This document shows, piece by piece, positions 36,258 to 44,856 of a stretch of 64,000 nt of DNA. The translations under genes were made by a program, and so were the position numbers. Origin of the DNA: Paracoccaceae bacterium (lineage in GTDB: Bacteria; Pseudomonadota; Alphaproteobacteria; Rhodobacterales; Rhodobacteraceae); NCBI GenBank assembly GCA_019454225.1, contig CP075370.1, positions 1,850,001 through 1,914,000 of the forward strand. The letters are read 5' to 3'. How positions within the stretch are numbered: position 1 is the stretch's first letter; each line of letters opens with the position of its first letter. The notes under the pieces are model-generated. The model worked only from the letters and a program-made list of their open reading frames with translations. It did no database searches and had not been told where the DNA came from.

Positions 36258-36329
36258 GGTGTCTGCCGGGTCGGCGGCTGGCGTTGCGCGACTTTGTGTG
36301 AAATAGCGGGTCGGTGGCAGGGTGGGGAT

Positions 36330-37787
36330 ATGGCGGATTTCGACTGCGACCTCTTTGTGATCGGCGGCGGTTCGGGCGGCGTGCGCGCGGCGCGTGTTGC
36401 GGCCGGCTACGGCGCGAAGGTCGTCCTGGCCGAGGCCAGCCGGATGGGCGGGACCTGCGTGATACGCGGTTGTGTGCCCAAGAAGCTGATGGTCTTTGCC
36501 TCGTCCTTCCGCGAGATGCCGGGCGAGGCGCGCGCCTACGGCTGGGACATTCCTGACGGTGTCTTTGACTGGCCGGCATTCCGGGGCAAGCTTCATGCCG
36601 AACTCGACAGGCTGGAGGGTGTGTATCGCCGTCTGCTTGAGGGATCGGGCGTGGCGATCCACGATGCCCGTGCCGTGGTCGAGGATGCGCATACGGTTCG
36701 GCTGGATACGGGCGCGCGGATCACCGCGCGACATGTCCTCATCGCGACCGGTGGGCGCCCGGAACGACCGGATCTTCCGAATGCCGATCTTGGTATGGTG
36801 TCTGACGACGTGTTCCTGATGGACCGCCTGCCGCAGTCGATGCTGATCGTCGGCGGCGGGTTCATCGCCTGCGAAATGGCCTGCATCCTGAACGGCCTTG
36901 GCGTTGCGGTGACACAGTACTACCGCGGCGCCCAGATCCTGCGTGGCTTTGATGACGAGTCGCGCGGACTGGTGGCCGAGGCCATGCGTTCGCGTGGCAT
37001 CGCGCTGCATTGCGGCACGAACATCGTCGAGATGGCGTCCGCCTCTGCCGATCAGGCGCTGTCCGGCATCGTGACGGGCGGCGGCGCCGACCTTGGTGCC
37101 ATGGCACGGGACGCCGCCGATCTTCTGCCGCAGGGCGCGCGGGGCGGGCCCGTCTGGGTGAAGGCGACGAACGGCGAGACGAAGGTCTTCGATGCCGTGC
37201 TTTTCGCCACCGGGCGCCGTCCGAACAGCGACGGACTGGGTCTCGCCGAGGCGGGCGTCCAGATCGGACGGCGTGGCGAGGTGCAGGTGGACAGCTACAG
37301 CCAGACCTCCGTGCCTTCGATCTTTGCCATCGGCGATGTGACCAGCCGTGTGAACCTGACGCCCGTCGCGATCCGTGAAGGCACGGCCTTTTCGCAGACG
37401 GTGTTTGGCGGTGTGCAGACTCCGGTCGATCATGACCTGATCCCGTCGGCGGTCTTCACGCAACCCGAACTCGGCACCGTCGGCCTGACCGAGGAGGCGG
37501 CGCGCGAGCGTGAGGAGATCGAGGTCTATTGCACCTCGTTCCGGCCGATGCGCACGGCCTTTGCCGGAACACCGGACAGGGTTCTGATGAAGCTGATCGT
37601 CAGCGCGTCGACGCGCCGGGTACTTGGCTGCCACATCGTCGCACCGGAGGCGGGCGAGATGATCCAGCTTGCCGCCATCGCGGTGAAGATGGGTGCCACG
37701 AAAGAGGATTTCGACCGGACGGTCGCGGTCCATCCAACCATGGCCGAGGAACTGGTCACCATGCGGCAACCCGTCAGGCGCGGCTGA
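36330..37787 (+). CDS. gor: Glutathione-disulfide reductase
   Basis: The 485-residue flavoprotein reduces glutathione disulfide with NADPH. It shows the FAD motif FVIGGGSGGVRAAR near residue 9, the redox pair Cys43/Cys48 in GGTCVIRGCVPKK, an NAD(P) motif IVGGGFIACEMA near 172, and the C-terminal catalytic HPTMAEELVTMR. ATG 36330 is preceded by AGGGTGGGG. It contains an Ala-rich insert around residues 230-270 (ADQALSGIVTGGGADLGAM) that I do not recall from the short E. coli enzyme. Confidence 0.94.
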   Translation: MADFDCDLFVIGGGSGGVRAARVAAGYGAKVVLAEASRMGGTCVIRGCVPKKLMVFASSFREMPGEARAYGWDIPDGVFDWPAFRGKLHAELDRLEGVYRRLLEGSGVAIHDARAVVEDAHTVRLDTGARITARHVLIATGGRPERPDLPNADLGMVSDDVFLMDRLPQSMLIVGGGFIACEMACILNGLGVAVTQYYRGAQILRGFDDESRGLVAEAMRSRGIALHCGTNIVEMASASADQALSGIVTGGGADLGAMARDAADLLPQGARGGPVWVKATNGETKVFDAVLFATGRRPNSDGLGLAEAGVQIGRRGEVQVDSYSQTSVPSIFAIGDVTSRVNLTPVAIREGTAFSQTVFGGVQTPVDHDLIPSAVFTQPELGTVGLTEEAAREREEIEVYCTSFRPMRTAFAGTPDRVLMKLIVSASTRRVLGCHIVAPEAGEMIQLAAIAVKMGATKEDFDRTVAVHPTMAEELVTMRQPVRRG

Positions 37788-37850
37788 CAGCGCTTGAATT
37801 TGCCGTCCGGATGACCAGTTAAGGGCCAAAGCTCCAGGAGAGGAACAGGC

Positions 37851-39032
37851 ATGTCAGGCAACGGAGGTCCCTGGGGGGGCGGCGGCGGGAACCGCGGTGG
37901 CGATGACGACCGGCGCGATCAGGGGCCGCGCGGACCGCGCCGCCCCGGCGAGGGCCAGCCCGCAATCCCCGAGATCGACGAGATCGTCAAGAAGGGCCAG
38001 GAACAGCTGCGCGTGCTGATGGGCGGGCGCGGCGGCCGCGGTGGCTCGGGCGGCGGCGGGGGCGGCCCGATGGGGCCGATGTTCTCGCGCAACGGACTGT
38101 TGCTGGGCGGGCTTGCCGCGATCGGCCTTTGGGCCTTCGCGTCGTTCTACACGGTGCGGCCCGAAGAGCGCTCGGTCGAGCTGTTTCTTGGCGAGTTCTC
38201 GGCGGTCGGCAACCCGGGTCTGAACTTTGCCCCTTGGCCGCTCGTCACCGCGGAAATCGTTCAGGTGACAGGCGAACGCCAGACCGACATCGGCACCGGC
38301 CGTGGCGGTGCGATGGATTCGGGCCTCATGCTGACGCGCGACCAGAACATCGTGGACATCGAATTCCAGGTGGTCTGGAACGTGTCCGATCCGGCGGCCT
38401 TCCTGTTCAACCTTGCCGATCCGGCGGACACGATCCGCGCGGTCTCGGAATCGGCCATGCGCGACATCATCGCCAGGTCAGAGCTTTCCCCGATCCTGAA
38501 CCGTGACCGTGGCGTGATCGCTAGCGACTTGCGCGCCGCGGTGCAGGGGACGCTGGACAGCTACAACGCCGGGATCAGCGTGATCCGCGTGAACTTTGAC
38601 AAGGCCGACCCGCCCCGCGAGGTGATCGACAGCTTCCGCGAGGTTCAGGCCGCCCAGCAGGAACGCGACCGGCTTGAGAAAGAGGCGGACGCCTACGCCA
38701 ACCGGGTGACGGCCGGTGCCCGCGGCGAGGCCGCGCGGCTGCTGGAGGAATCCGAGGCCTATCGTGCGCAGGTGGTGAACAACGCGCAGGGTGAGGCGAG
38801 CCGCTTCCTCGCCGTCTATGAGGAATACGTGAAGGCGCCTGACGTGACACGGCGACGGATGTACCTGGAGACCATGGAAGTAGTGCTTGGCAGCATGAAC
38901 AAGGTCATTCTTGACGGGGTGACCGGGGGCGAGGGCGGGGGGCAGGGCGTTGTGCCGTTCCTGCCGCTGAACGAACTGTCGCGGGCCGGCCAGCAGGTCG
39001 GCGCGGGCGCCGTGACCGGGGGGAACAACTGA
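37851..39032 (+). CDS. hflK: FtsH modulator HflK
   Basis: The 393-residue protein has a Gly/Arg/Asp-rich cytoplasmic N-terminus (about 1-80), one membrane helix (about 83-103), and a periplasmic SPFH/prohibitin domain (VRPEERSVELFLGEF to about 300) with an Ala/Glu coiled coil (RLEKEADAYANRVTAGARGEA). With HflC it forms a large ring that regulates the FtsH protease. AGGAGAGGAAC precedes ATG 37851. A TTGAAT element about 50 bases upstream could be a -35, with a poor -10. Its stop overlaps the hflC start (TGATG). Confidence 0.95.
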   Translation: MSGNGGPWGGGGGNRGGDDDRRDQGPRGPRRPGEGQPAIPEIDEIVKKGQEQLRVLMGGRGGRGGSGGGGGGPMGPMFSRNGLLLGGLAAIGLWAFASFYTVRPEERSVELFLGEFSAVGNPGLNFAPWPLVTAEIVQVTGERQTDIGTGRGGAMDSGLMLTRDQNIVDIEFQVVWNVSDPAAFLFNLADPADTIRAVSESAMRDIIARSELSPILNRDRGVIASDLRAAVQGTLDSYNAGISVIRVNFDKADPPREVIDSFREVQAAQQERDRLEKEADAYANRVTAGARGEAARLLEESEAYRAQVVNNAQGEASRFLAVYEEYVKAPDVTRRRMYLETMEVVLGSMNKVILDGVTGGEGGGQGVVPFLPLNELSRAGQQVGAGAVTGGNN

Positions 39033-39928
39033 TGGCACGTTCTGCGCTTATCCTGCCCATTCTGGGTGTTGTCGCCGCCGCCGCGTTGTCCTCGATCTTC
39101 ATCGTGGACGAGCGCGAGAAGGTGCTTGTTCTCCAATTCGGGCAGGTGCGCCAGGTCAAGGAAGCGCCCGGTCTGGGGTTCAAGGTGCCGCTGATCCAGG
39201 AGGTGGTGCGCTATGACGGCCGGGTGCTGGGGCTGGCGACCCAACCGCTCGAGGTTACCCCGCTCGATGACCGCCGCCTGGTGGTCGATGCCTTTGCCCG
39301 CTGGCGGATCGTGAACCTGATCGAGTTCCGCGAATCGGTCGGCACCGAGGGTGTGCGCGCTGCGCAAGTCCGGCTGGACCGTATCCTGAACGCGGCGATC
39401 CGCGAGGTTCTGGGTGCCGTGCCATCGAACCGGGTGCTGTCCGAGGACCGGACCGCCCTGATGAACCAGATCCGTGACCGTGCCCGCCGCGAGGCCGCAA
39501 GCCTTGGCATCGACATCATCGACGTGCGCCTGACCCGCACGGATCTTCCGGAACAGAACCTTGCGGCAACCTTCGCGCGGATGCGCGCCGAGCGCGAGCG
39601 CGAGGCGGCGGACGAGATCGCGCGCGGCAACGAGGCGGCGCAGCGCGTGCGCGCGAGCGCCGACCGGACGGTGGTGGAACTCACCTCTGAGGCCCGCAAG
39701 AACGCCGAGGTGGTGCGAGGTGAGGCTGACGCCGCCCGCAACGCCATCTATGCCGAGGCGTTCGGGCGGGACCCGGAGTTCTTTGCCTTCACCCGGTCCC
39801 TTACCAGCTACGAGCGGGCCCTGCGCGGTGGCAACTCCTCGATCGTGATGCAGCCTGACAGCCAGTTCTTCGACTACCTGCGCAGCTTCGAACTGCCGGC
39901 TGATCGCAGCACGGCACCCGCGAACTGA
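39032..39928 (+). CDS. hflC: FtsH modulator HflC
   Basis: The 298-residue SPFH protein has an N-terminal membrane helix (about 5-22) followed by FIVDEREKVLVLQFGQVRQV and the C-terminal helical part (RMRAEREREAADEIARGNEA, YAEAFGRDPEFFAFTRSL). It is the obligate partner of HflK. The start overlaps the hflK stop by one base. A clear terminator follows (39952-39980), so hflKC forms its own unit apart from the DegP gene. Confidence 0.96.
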   Translation: MARSALILPILGVVAAAALSSIFIVDEREKVLVLQFGQVRQVKEAPGLGFKVPLIQEVVRYDGRVLGLATQPLEVTPLDDRRLVVDAFARWRIVNLIEFRESVGTEGVRAAQVRLDRILNAAIREVLGAVPSNRVLSEDRTALMNQIRDRARREAASLGIDIIDVRLTRTDLPEQNLAATFARMRAEREREAADEIARGNEAAQRVRASADRTVVELTSEARKNAEVVRGEADAARNAIYAEAFGRDPEFFAFTRSLTSYERALRGGNSSIVMQPDSQFFDYLRSFELPADRSTAPAN

Positions 39929-39951
39929 CGGACAGGCTCAACTGCGTGAAA

Positions 39952-39987
39952 ACGGGCGGGTTGCGATGCGGCCCGCCCGTTCCGTTC
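39952..39987 (+). terminator. Rho-independent-type terminator after hflC
   Basis: ACGGGCGGG (39952-39960) and CCCGCCCGT (39972-39980) form a perfect nine-base stem with an 11-base loop, followed by TCCGTTCC. The T content after the stem is modest. Confidence 0.6.
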
Positions 39988-40028
39988 CGGGGTGCCCTGC
40001 GCCACGAACTTTCACATCCTATTGAGAG

Positions 40029-40081
40029 GCTGCAACAGGGTTTGCATTGCGGCGCGCCAACCTTAGGTGGATGCTGCAACA
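40029..40081. repeat. Direct repeat upstream of the DegP gene
   Basis: GCTGCAACA occurs at 40029-40037 and again at 40073-40081, 44 bases apart (about four helical turns), in the 215-base leader region before the DegP-like gene. It may be a pair of regulator half-sites or chance. A GAACTT hexamer (40006-40011), as in envelope-stress sigma -35 elements, lies just upstream without a convincing -10. Confidence 0.3.
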
Positions 40082-40143
40082 AGGCGGTGGCTGTGCGGGT
40101 CCGCAGGGCGGCTCGACCACCGAGAGGGAAAGGAGTTTCCGAA

Positions 40144-41628
40144 GTGCAGTCCAGAACCATGTCGGCCGCCGAAGGTCGCGGCCTTGTGACGACAGGTGCG
40201 ATGCGCGTTTTCCTTGCGCTCGTGCTCGGTCTGGCGCTTGCGCTCTCGCAGGCGTCCGGCGCGGGCGCGCGGGGCGCGCCCGAGAGTTTCGCCGATCTCG
40301 CGGCCCAGATCAGCCCGTCCGTGGTGAACATCACCACCACGACCACCGTTGCGGGCCGTTCGGGTGGCCCTTCGCCGGTCGTGCCCGAAGGATCGCCATT
40401 CGAGGATTTCTTCCGCGATTTCCTTGATCGTCAGGGCCGTGGCGATCAGGCGCCGCGCCGGTCCGAGGCGCTTGGATCGGGGTTCGTGATCTCGGAGGAC
40501 GGCTATATCGTCACCAACAACCATGTGATCGAGAAGGCCGACGATATTGAGATCGAGTTCTTTTCGGGCACCCGGCTGAAGGCAAAGGTCGTGGGAACCG
40601 ATCCGAAGACCGACATTGCCCTTCTGAAGGTGGAAAGCGACACGCCGCTGGCATTCGTGCCGTTCGGCAATTCCGACCTGATGCGCGTGGGTGACTGGGT
40701 GGTCGCCATGGGCAACCCCCTGGGCCAGGGCTTTTCGGTTTCGGCGGGCATCGTCTCGGCCCGAAACCGGGCGCTGTCGGGCACCTACGACGACTACATC
40801 CAGACCGACGCCGCGATCAACCGGGGCAACTCGGGGGGACCGCTGTTCAACATGGACGGACAGGTGATCGGTGTGAACACCGCCATCCTGTCGCCCAACG
40901 GCGGGTCGATCGGCATCGGCTTCTCGATGGCCTCGAACGTGGTGGTCAAGGTCGTTGACCAGCTTCGGCAGTTCGGGGAAACCCGGCGCGGCTGGCTGGG
41001 CGTGCGCATTCAGGATGTGACGCCCGACGTGGCCGAAGCGATGGGGCTTGCCGCCGCCAAGGGCGCGCTGATCACCGATGTACCTGACGGCCCGGCCAAG
41101 GATGCCGGGATGCTGGCAGGTGACGTGATCGTCACCTTCGACGGGGCGGATGTGGCCGACACGCGCGAACTGGTGCGTCGCGTTGCCGATGCACCGGTCG
41201 GGCAGGCGGTGCGCGTTGTCGTGATGCGCGAGGGCAAGACCCAGACGCTGTCGGTCACGCTCGGGCGCCGGGAAGAGGCCGAGGGTGCCGCAACCCCCGC
41301 GGCCTCGACCGAGGTGCCGGAACCGCAAAGCGCCGATGTGCTTGGGCTGACGGTGACGCCGCTGACCGCCGAGGAAGCCGAGAAACTGGGCCTGCCTGCG
41401 GATACGCAGGGGCTGGCGGTCACCGCGGTGGACGAGACGAGCGAGGCCTATGCAAAGGGCCTGCGCGTGGGTGACGTGATCACCGAGGCAGGCCAGCAGG
41501 CGGTCACGCGGCTGCAGGACCTGACCGACAGGATCTCGGAAGCCGAAGGGGCGGGGCGCAAGTCGCTGTTGCTCCTGATACGTCGGGGCGGCGATCCGCG
41601 CTTCGTGGCGCTGTCGATCGAGAACTGA
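40144..41628 (+). CDS. degP: DegP/DegQ-family periplasmic serine protease (Do)
   Basis: The 494-residue protein has an N-terminal signal/anchor (about 20-43, LALVLGLALALSQASG), a trypsin-like domain with triad His127 (TNNHVIE), Asp157 (KTDIALLK) and Ser230 (NRGNSGGPL), and two PDZ domains (about 285-375 and 400-490). It degrades or refolds misfolded envelope proteins. GTG 40144 is chosen because AAAGGAG lies 8 bases upstream; ATG 40159 and ATG 40201 are alternatives with weaker ribosome sites. A T-tailed terminator follows. Whether it is DegP or DegQ in role cannot be told. Confidence 0.92.
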   Translation: MQSRTMSAAEGRGLVTTGAMRVFLALVLGLALALSQASGAGARGAPESFADLAAQISPSVVNITTTTTVAGRSGGPSPVVPEGSPFEDFFRDFLDRQGRGDQAPRRSEALGSGFVISEDGYIVTNNHVIEKADDIEIEFFSGTRLKAKVVGTDPKTDIALLKVESDTPLAFVPFGNSDLMRVGDWVVAMGNPLGQGFSVSAGIVSARNRALSGTYDDYIQTDAAINRGNSGGPLFNMDGQVIGVNTAILSPNGGSIGIGFSMASNVVVKVVDQLRQFGETRRGWLGVRIQDVTPDVAEAMGLAAAKGALITDVPDGPAKDAGMLAGDVIVTFDGADVADTRELVRRVADAPVGQAVRVVVMREGKTQTLSVTLGRREEAEGAATPAASTEVPEPQSADVLGLTVTPLTAEEAEKLGLPADTQGLAVTAVDETSEAYAKGLRVGDVITEAGQQAVTRLQDLTDRISEAEGAGRKSLLLLIRRGGDPRFVALSIEN

Positions 41629-41649
41629 ACCCTGCCAACCGTGGGATCG

Positions 41650-41676
41650 GGGGCGGCGCGCGGCGTCGCCCCTTTT
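41650..41676 (+). terminator. Rho-independent terminator after the DegP gene
   Basis: GGGGCGGCG (41650-41658) pairs with CGTCGCCCC (41664-41672), one G-U pair, around a five-base loop, followed directly by TTTT. The convergent lipoprotein gene ends 33 bases beyond. Confidence 0.7.
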
Positions 41677-41708
41677 CGCGTGATGGCAGGCGTTGAGCGT
41701 TCCGCGAT

Positions 41709-42254
41709 CTATTCCCTGGGGACGGCGACGATGCCAAGCGCACGGGCCGCCTCGCGCGACAGGATGTCACTGTCCAGTCCGCGTGGCCTTTGCCACGCCA
41801 GGATCGCGCTGCGGGTCGGGCCGTCCATCTGTCCGCTCAGCGGCAACAGATACAACCCACGCGCCTTGAGCGCGCGTTGCAGGGTCGACACCAGATCGAC
41901 CGTCAGTTCGTCCTCGCAGAGCGTCTCGAACCAGACCTCGCGCCGATCGGACACGATGCGTTGCCGGGTCTCCGTGCGAAACGTCGACGGGGCGATCAGG
42001 CTTCCGTCTGGCGCGCGACGTTCCGCGCTTGCCTGCACCTGCTCGGTGACGGTTTCGATCACCGCCGGGGTCACGTCGCCTGCCCAGCAGGCACCCGCAG
42101 GTGTTTCGGGCGGGGTCGGGCCCGTGCGGGGGATGAGCGCAGCGGTCAGATCGGCCGAGGACGGCGGCGCCGGCAGCGGACCGCCCGCGCAGGCCGCCAG
42201 CAACAGCGCAATCGACAGCGCGGGCCGCAGCCGGAAATCGGGGCTCTGTGTCAT
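41709..42254 (-). CDS. Lipoprotein with C-terminal peptidoglycan-binding-like domain
   Basis: The 181-residue protein has a lipoprotein signal (LSIALLLAACAGG, lipid-bearing Cys near residue 21). Its middle part contains ETRQRIVSDRREVWFETLCEDELT, and its C-terminus (LVSTLQRALKARGLYLLPLSGQ, DGPTRSAILAWQRPRG) resembles a peptidoglycan-binding domain 1. It is probably anchored in the outer or inner membrane and contacts the cell wall. I prefer the ATG complementary to 42252-42254 over a TTG four codons upstream. Exact role unknown. Confidence 0.75.
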   Translation of the reverse strand: MTQSPDFRLRPALSIALLLAACAGGPLPAPPSSADLTAALIPRTGPTPPETPAGACWAGDVTPAVIETVTEQVQASAERRAPDGSLIAPSTFRTETRQRIVSDRREVWFETLCEDELTVDLVSTLQRALKARGLYLLPLSGQMDGPTRSAILAWQRPRGLDSDILSREAARALGIVAVPRE

Positions 42255-42461
42255 GCCTGCGGTCAATGCCCGTTCGCCGTTTCTTGGGCCGCAGATGCGG
42301 CCGCATCGCAGGATAGCGGCCCGGACGGGGGCGCGAAAGCCCTGGATCGCAGGATGGACATGCGGGCCCCATGTGCGCCTGCGCCCTCTGGCAAACGCCG
42401 GTACTATGGCCTATTTGCAGCAACAAGACTTGACATGGCGCGCGGGCGCGAGGGGACGTAA

Positions 42462-42785
<324 letters not shown>

Positions 42786-42789
42786 GCCG

Positions 42790-43599
42790 ATGGTCCGCAC
42801 GGCGCTCCTGATCGCGGCGGCGTGCCTGATCGGGATGACCGATGCCAGTGCGCGGACCGAGCAGGTCGAGGTGACGGGCCCCGGTCCCGCAGTCCGGACC
42901 GATCTCACGCCGGCCTGGCCGGTGAAGGCGGCCTTGTCCGGGCCTACCGACCGGTATCCGCACAACGTGCTGGGGGACATTCCGGCCTTCACCACCCTTG
43001 TGGTGGGCGCCCTGTCCTGCGGCGGATGTCGCCACGCCCGTGAAGGGCGCACCGAGATCCTGGCGCGGCCGCTTGTGTTCGAGGATGTGGCGCCGCGCCT
43101 GTGGGACGTCGACGGCGACGGACGTCCCGAGATCGTGGTCGTCGAGAGCCATGAACGGCTGGGTGCGCGGCTTGCGGTATGGACCTATTCCGACACCGGG
43201 GCGGAACTTGTGCGCACGGCGGTCACGCCGCACATCGGGACGCGATTTCGCTGGCTTGCCCCTGCGGGGATCGGCGATCTGGCGGGCGACGGGAAACCGG
43301 TGATCGCCTATGTCGATCGCCCGCACCTTCTGCGCGAGCTGGTTTTTGTCCGGCTTGACGGTGCCACCTTGCGAGAGATCGCGCGGGTGCCCGGCTATTC
43401 GAACCACGCGATCGGGGAAACCGTGATCCACGGCGGTGTCCGGCGCTGCGATGGCCGGGACGAGGTTCTGGTGCCGCAGGCGGCGGGCGGGCGCCTGATG
43501 GCGCTCAGGCTGAATGGCGCGCGCGTCATCGCCCGTGATGTCGGTCCGTGGCGCGGCGCAAGAGACATGGCGCGCGCGCTCGCGTCCTGCGAACGCTAG
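42790..43599 (+). CDS. Exported protein with FG-GAP/VCBS-like repeat, function unknown
   Basis: The 269-residue protein has a signal peptide (about 1-22, ending DASART) and beta-rich repeats typical of an FG-GAP or VCBS propeller: VAPRLWDVDGDGRPEIVVVE and APAGIGDLAGDGKPVIAYVD, each with a calcium-type DxDxDG-like loop. A Cys pair (SCGGC) near residue 78 could form a disulfide or bind metal. It starts 4 bases after the ferredoxin stop, so the two are probably co-transcribed. The repeat fold suggests binding rather than catalysis. Confidence 0.75.
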   Translation: MVRTALLIAAACLIGMTDASARTEQVEVTGPGPAVRTDLTPAWPVKAALSGPTDRYPHNVLGDIPAFTTLVVGALSCGGCRHAREGRTEILARPLVFEDVAPRLWDVDGDGRPEIVVVESHERLGARLAVWTYSDTGAELVRTAVTPHIGTRFRWLAPAGIGDLAGDGKPVIAYVDRPHLLRELVFVRLDGATLREIARVPGYSNHAIGETVIHGGVRRCDGRDEVLVPQAAGGRLMALRLNGARVIARDVGPWRGARDMARALASCER

Positions 43600-43618
43600 C
43601 CCGCGTTCGGCCAGTCGC

Positions 43619-44047
43619 TCAGTTGACCTTGCCGGCAGGCAGGAAGGGCAGAGGGGCGACTGGCACGCCGTCCTCGATCAGTCGCCGCGCCTCATCCGGG
43701 CGCGCCTCGCCATGGATCGACCGTTCCGGAACCTCACCCGCATGCATCTTCCGCGCCTCGGCGGCAAAGTTCATGCCGACATAGTCCGAGTTCTCCTCGA
43801 TATGGCGCCGAAGTGCCGCGAGTGCGGCCTCGGTGGGCGAGGTCGGCATTGACAGCGGGCGTTCGGGGCGGGCGGAGGCGTGTTCGGTGACGACCGAGGG
43901 TGCCATGGGCGCCTTGTCGACCTGCGCCCCGCCGCAGACCGCGCAGGTCAGCCGCCCCGCCGCCGACAGCGAGTCGAAGGCGGCCGACGACTGGAACCAG
44001 CTGTCAAAGCTGTGGCCATCGGCGCAGCGGAGCGAGAAGCGGATCAT
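43619..44047 (-). CDS. DUF1178-family protein
   Basis: The 142-residue protein begins MIRFSLRCADGHSFDSWFQSS, the DUF1178 signature, with further cysteines in LTCAVCGG; Cys8, Cys35 and Cys38 could bind zinc. The C-terminal half has SDYVGMNFAAEARKMHAGE. It is common in alphaproteobacteria, with unknown function. The Nudix gene lies 113 bases upstream on the same strand, a pairing often seen in the class. Confidence 0.88.
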   Translation of the reverse strand: MIRFSLRCADGHSFDSWFQSSAAFDSLSAAGRLTCAVCGGAQVDKAPMAPSVVTEHASARPERPLSMPTSPTEAALAALRRHIEENSDYVGMNFAAEARKMHAGEVPERSIHGEARPDEARRLIEDGVPVAPLPFLPAGKVN

Positions 44048-44160
44048 CGGTGCAGGTCCGGTTCGGGGCTTTCAGTCGTGCTTGGGCAATGCGGCCGTCA
44101 CAGCGCATGCCTTTGATCAAGCTAAACACGGGGCGGAGAAGTTCAAGGGCAATGGTCCGA

Positions 44161-44640
44161 TCAGTCCCTGGACGAAGGGGCGGGCGGGGCGAATGCGGCG
44201 ATCAGCGCCTGCAGGTCTGGCTCGTCCACCTTTGTCGCTGCCTTGTCCTGCCGGAACCAGCGGACCCGGCGCTGACCCTTTTCCGGGAAACGCTTGTCCC
44301 GACGGTCGACGGCGATCGAAAACACGGACACGACGCAGGGTACGGAAACCGACCGGTCTTCGTTCCGGTTCAGCACCTTGTCATAGCTGAAAAAGCCGAC
44401 GCATTGGGGTTCGATCCTGCCGCGAACCCCGGCTTCTTCCCAGGCTTCGCGCGCTGCGGCACGGGCTCCGTCCATACCCTCGATCGGCCAGCCCTTCGGA
44501 ATGACCCACCGCCCCGTCTCGCGGCTGGTGACCAGAAGGATCTCGATCACTCCGTTGTGCGCCCGCCAGCACAGTGCCGCATTCTGGCTGTGCGTTACGT
44601 CTTCGCCCGACAGGAAACTGTCACTTGCCGCCCGTTTCAC
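44161..44640 (-). CDS. Nudix hydrolase, diphosphoinositol-polyphosphate-phosphohydrolase-like
   Basis: The 159-residue protein has a Nudix fold with WVIPKGWPIEGMDGARAAAR followed by EAWEEAGVRG. The REUxEE core is present, but the first Glu of the box (G-x5-E) is replaced by Met, as in other DIPP-like bacterial members. It should cleave a nucleoside-diphosphate-linked or polyphosphate substrate; which one is unknown. The start is uncertain: GTG at 44640 gives a normal length, and there is no in-frame ATG before the domain. It is divergent from the deacetylase-like gene. Confidence 0.82.
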   Translation of the reverse strand: MKRAASDSFLSGEDVTHSQNAALCWRAHNGVIEILLVTSRETGRWVIPKGWPIEGMDGARAAAREAWEEAGVRGRIEPQCVGFFSYDKVLNRNEDRSVSVPCVVSVFSIAVDRRDKRFPEKGQRRVRWFRQDKAATKVDEPDLQALIAAFAPPAPSSRD

Positions 44641-44804
44641 TCTGCCCGCCTTGCTCGTTGCCTGTCCGGAACCGGCTGACGCCAGGTGGCGTGTCCGATC
44701 CTCGCGGTGCCGACATCTGCGGATTTGTCTAGATGTCTGTTCATCTCCAACCCTCTCACAGCATTGGGCTCTTGCCCACCGAAAAATCGCGTCATGTCGC
44801 AGAA

Positions 44805-44832
44805 TTGACGCTGATGCGTGGCGCACTAGGCT
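44805..44832 (+). promoter_or_regulatory. Candidate promoter for the histone-deacetylase-like gene
   Basis: TTGACG (44805-44810), a 16-base spacer and TAGGCT (44827-44832), about 25 bases before ATG 44857. The -35 is good and the -10 weak. Confidence 0.4.
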
Positions 44833-44856
44833 GGTGCCGCGGAGCGGCGGGGACGC

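Noticed and set aside
35289-37829. Long minus-strand open frame opposite rpiA and gor
   Set aside because: Both plus-strand genes have complete catalytic motifs; the opposite frame has low-complexity composition only.
44112-44119. TTGATCAA as an FNR box
   Set aside because: The half-sites abut without the four-base spacer, so it is not an FNR site; it lies between two minus-strand genes without clear promoter context.
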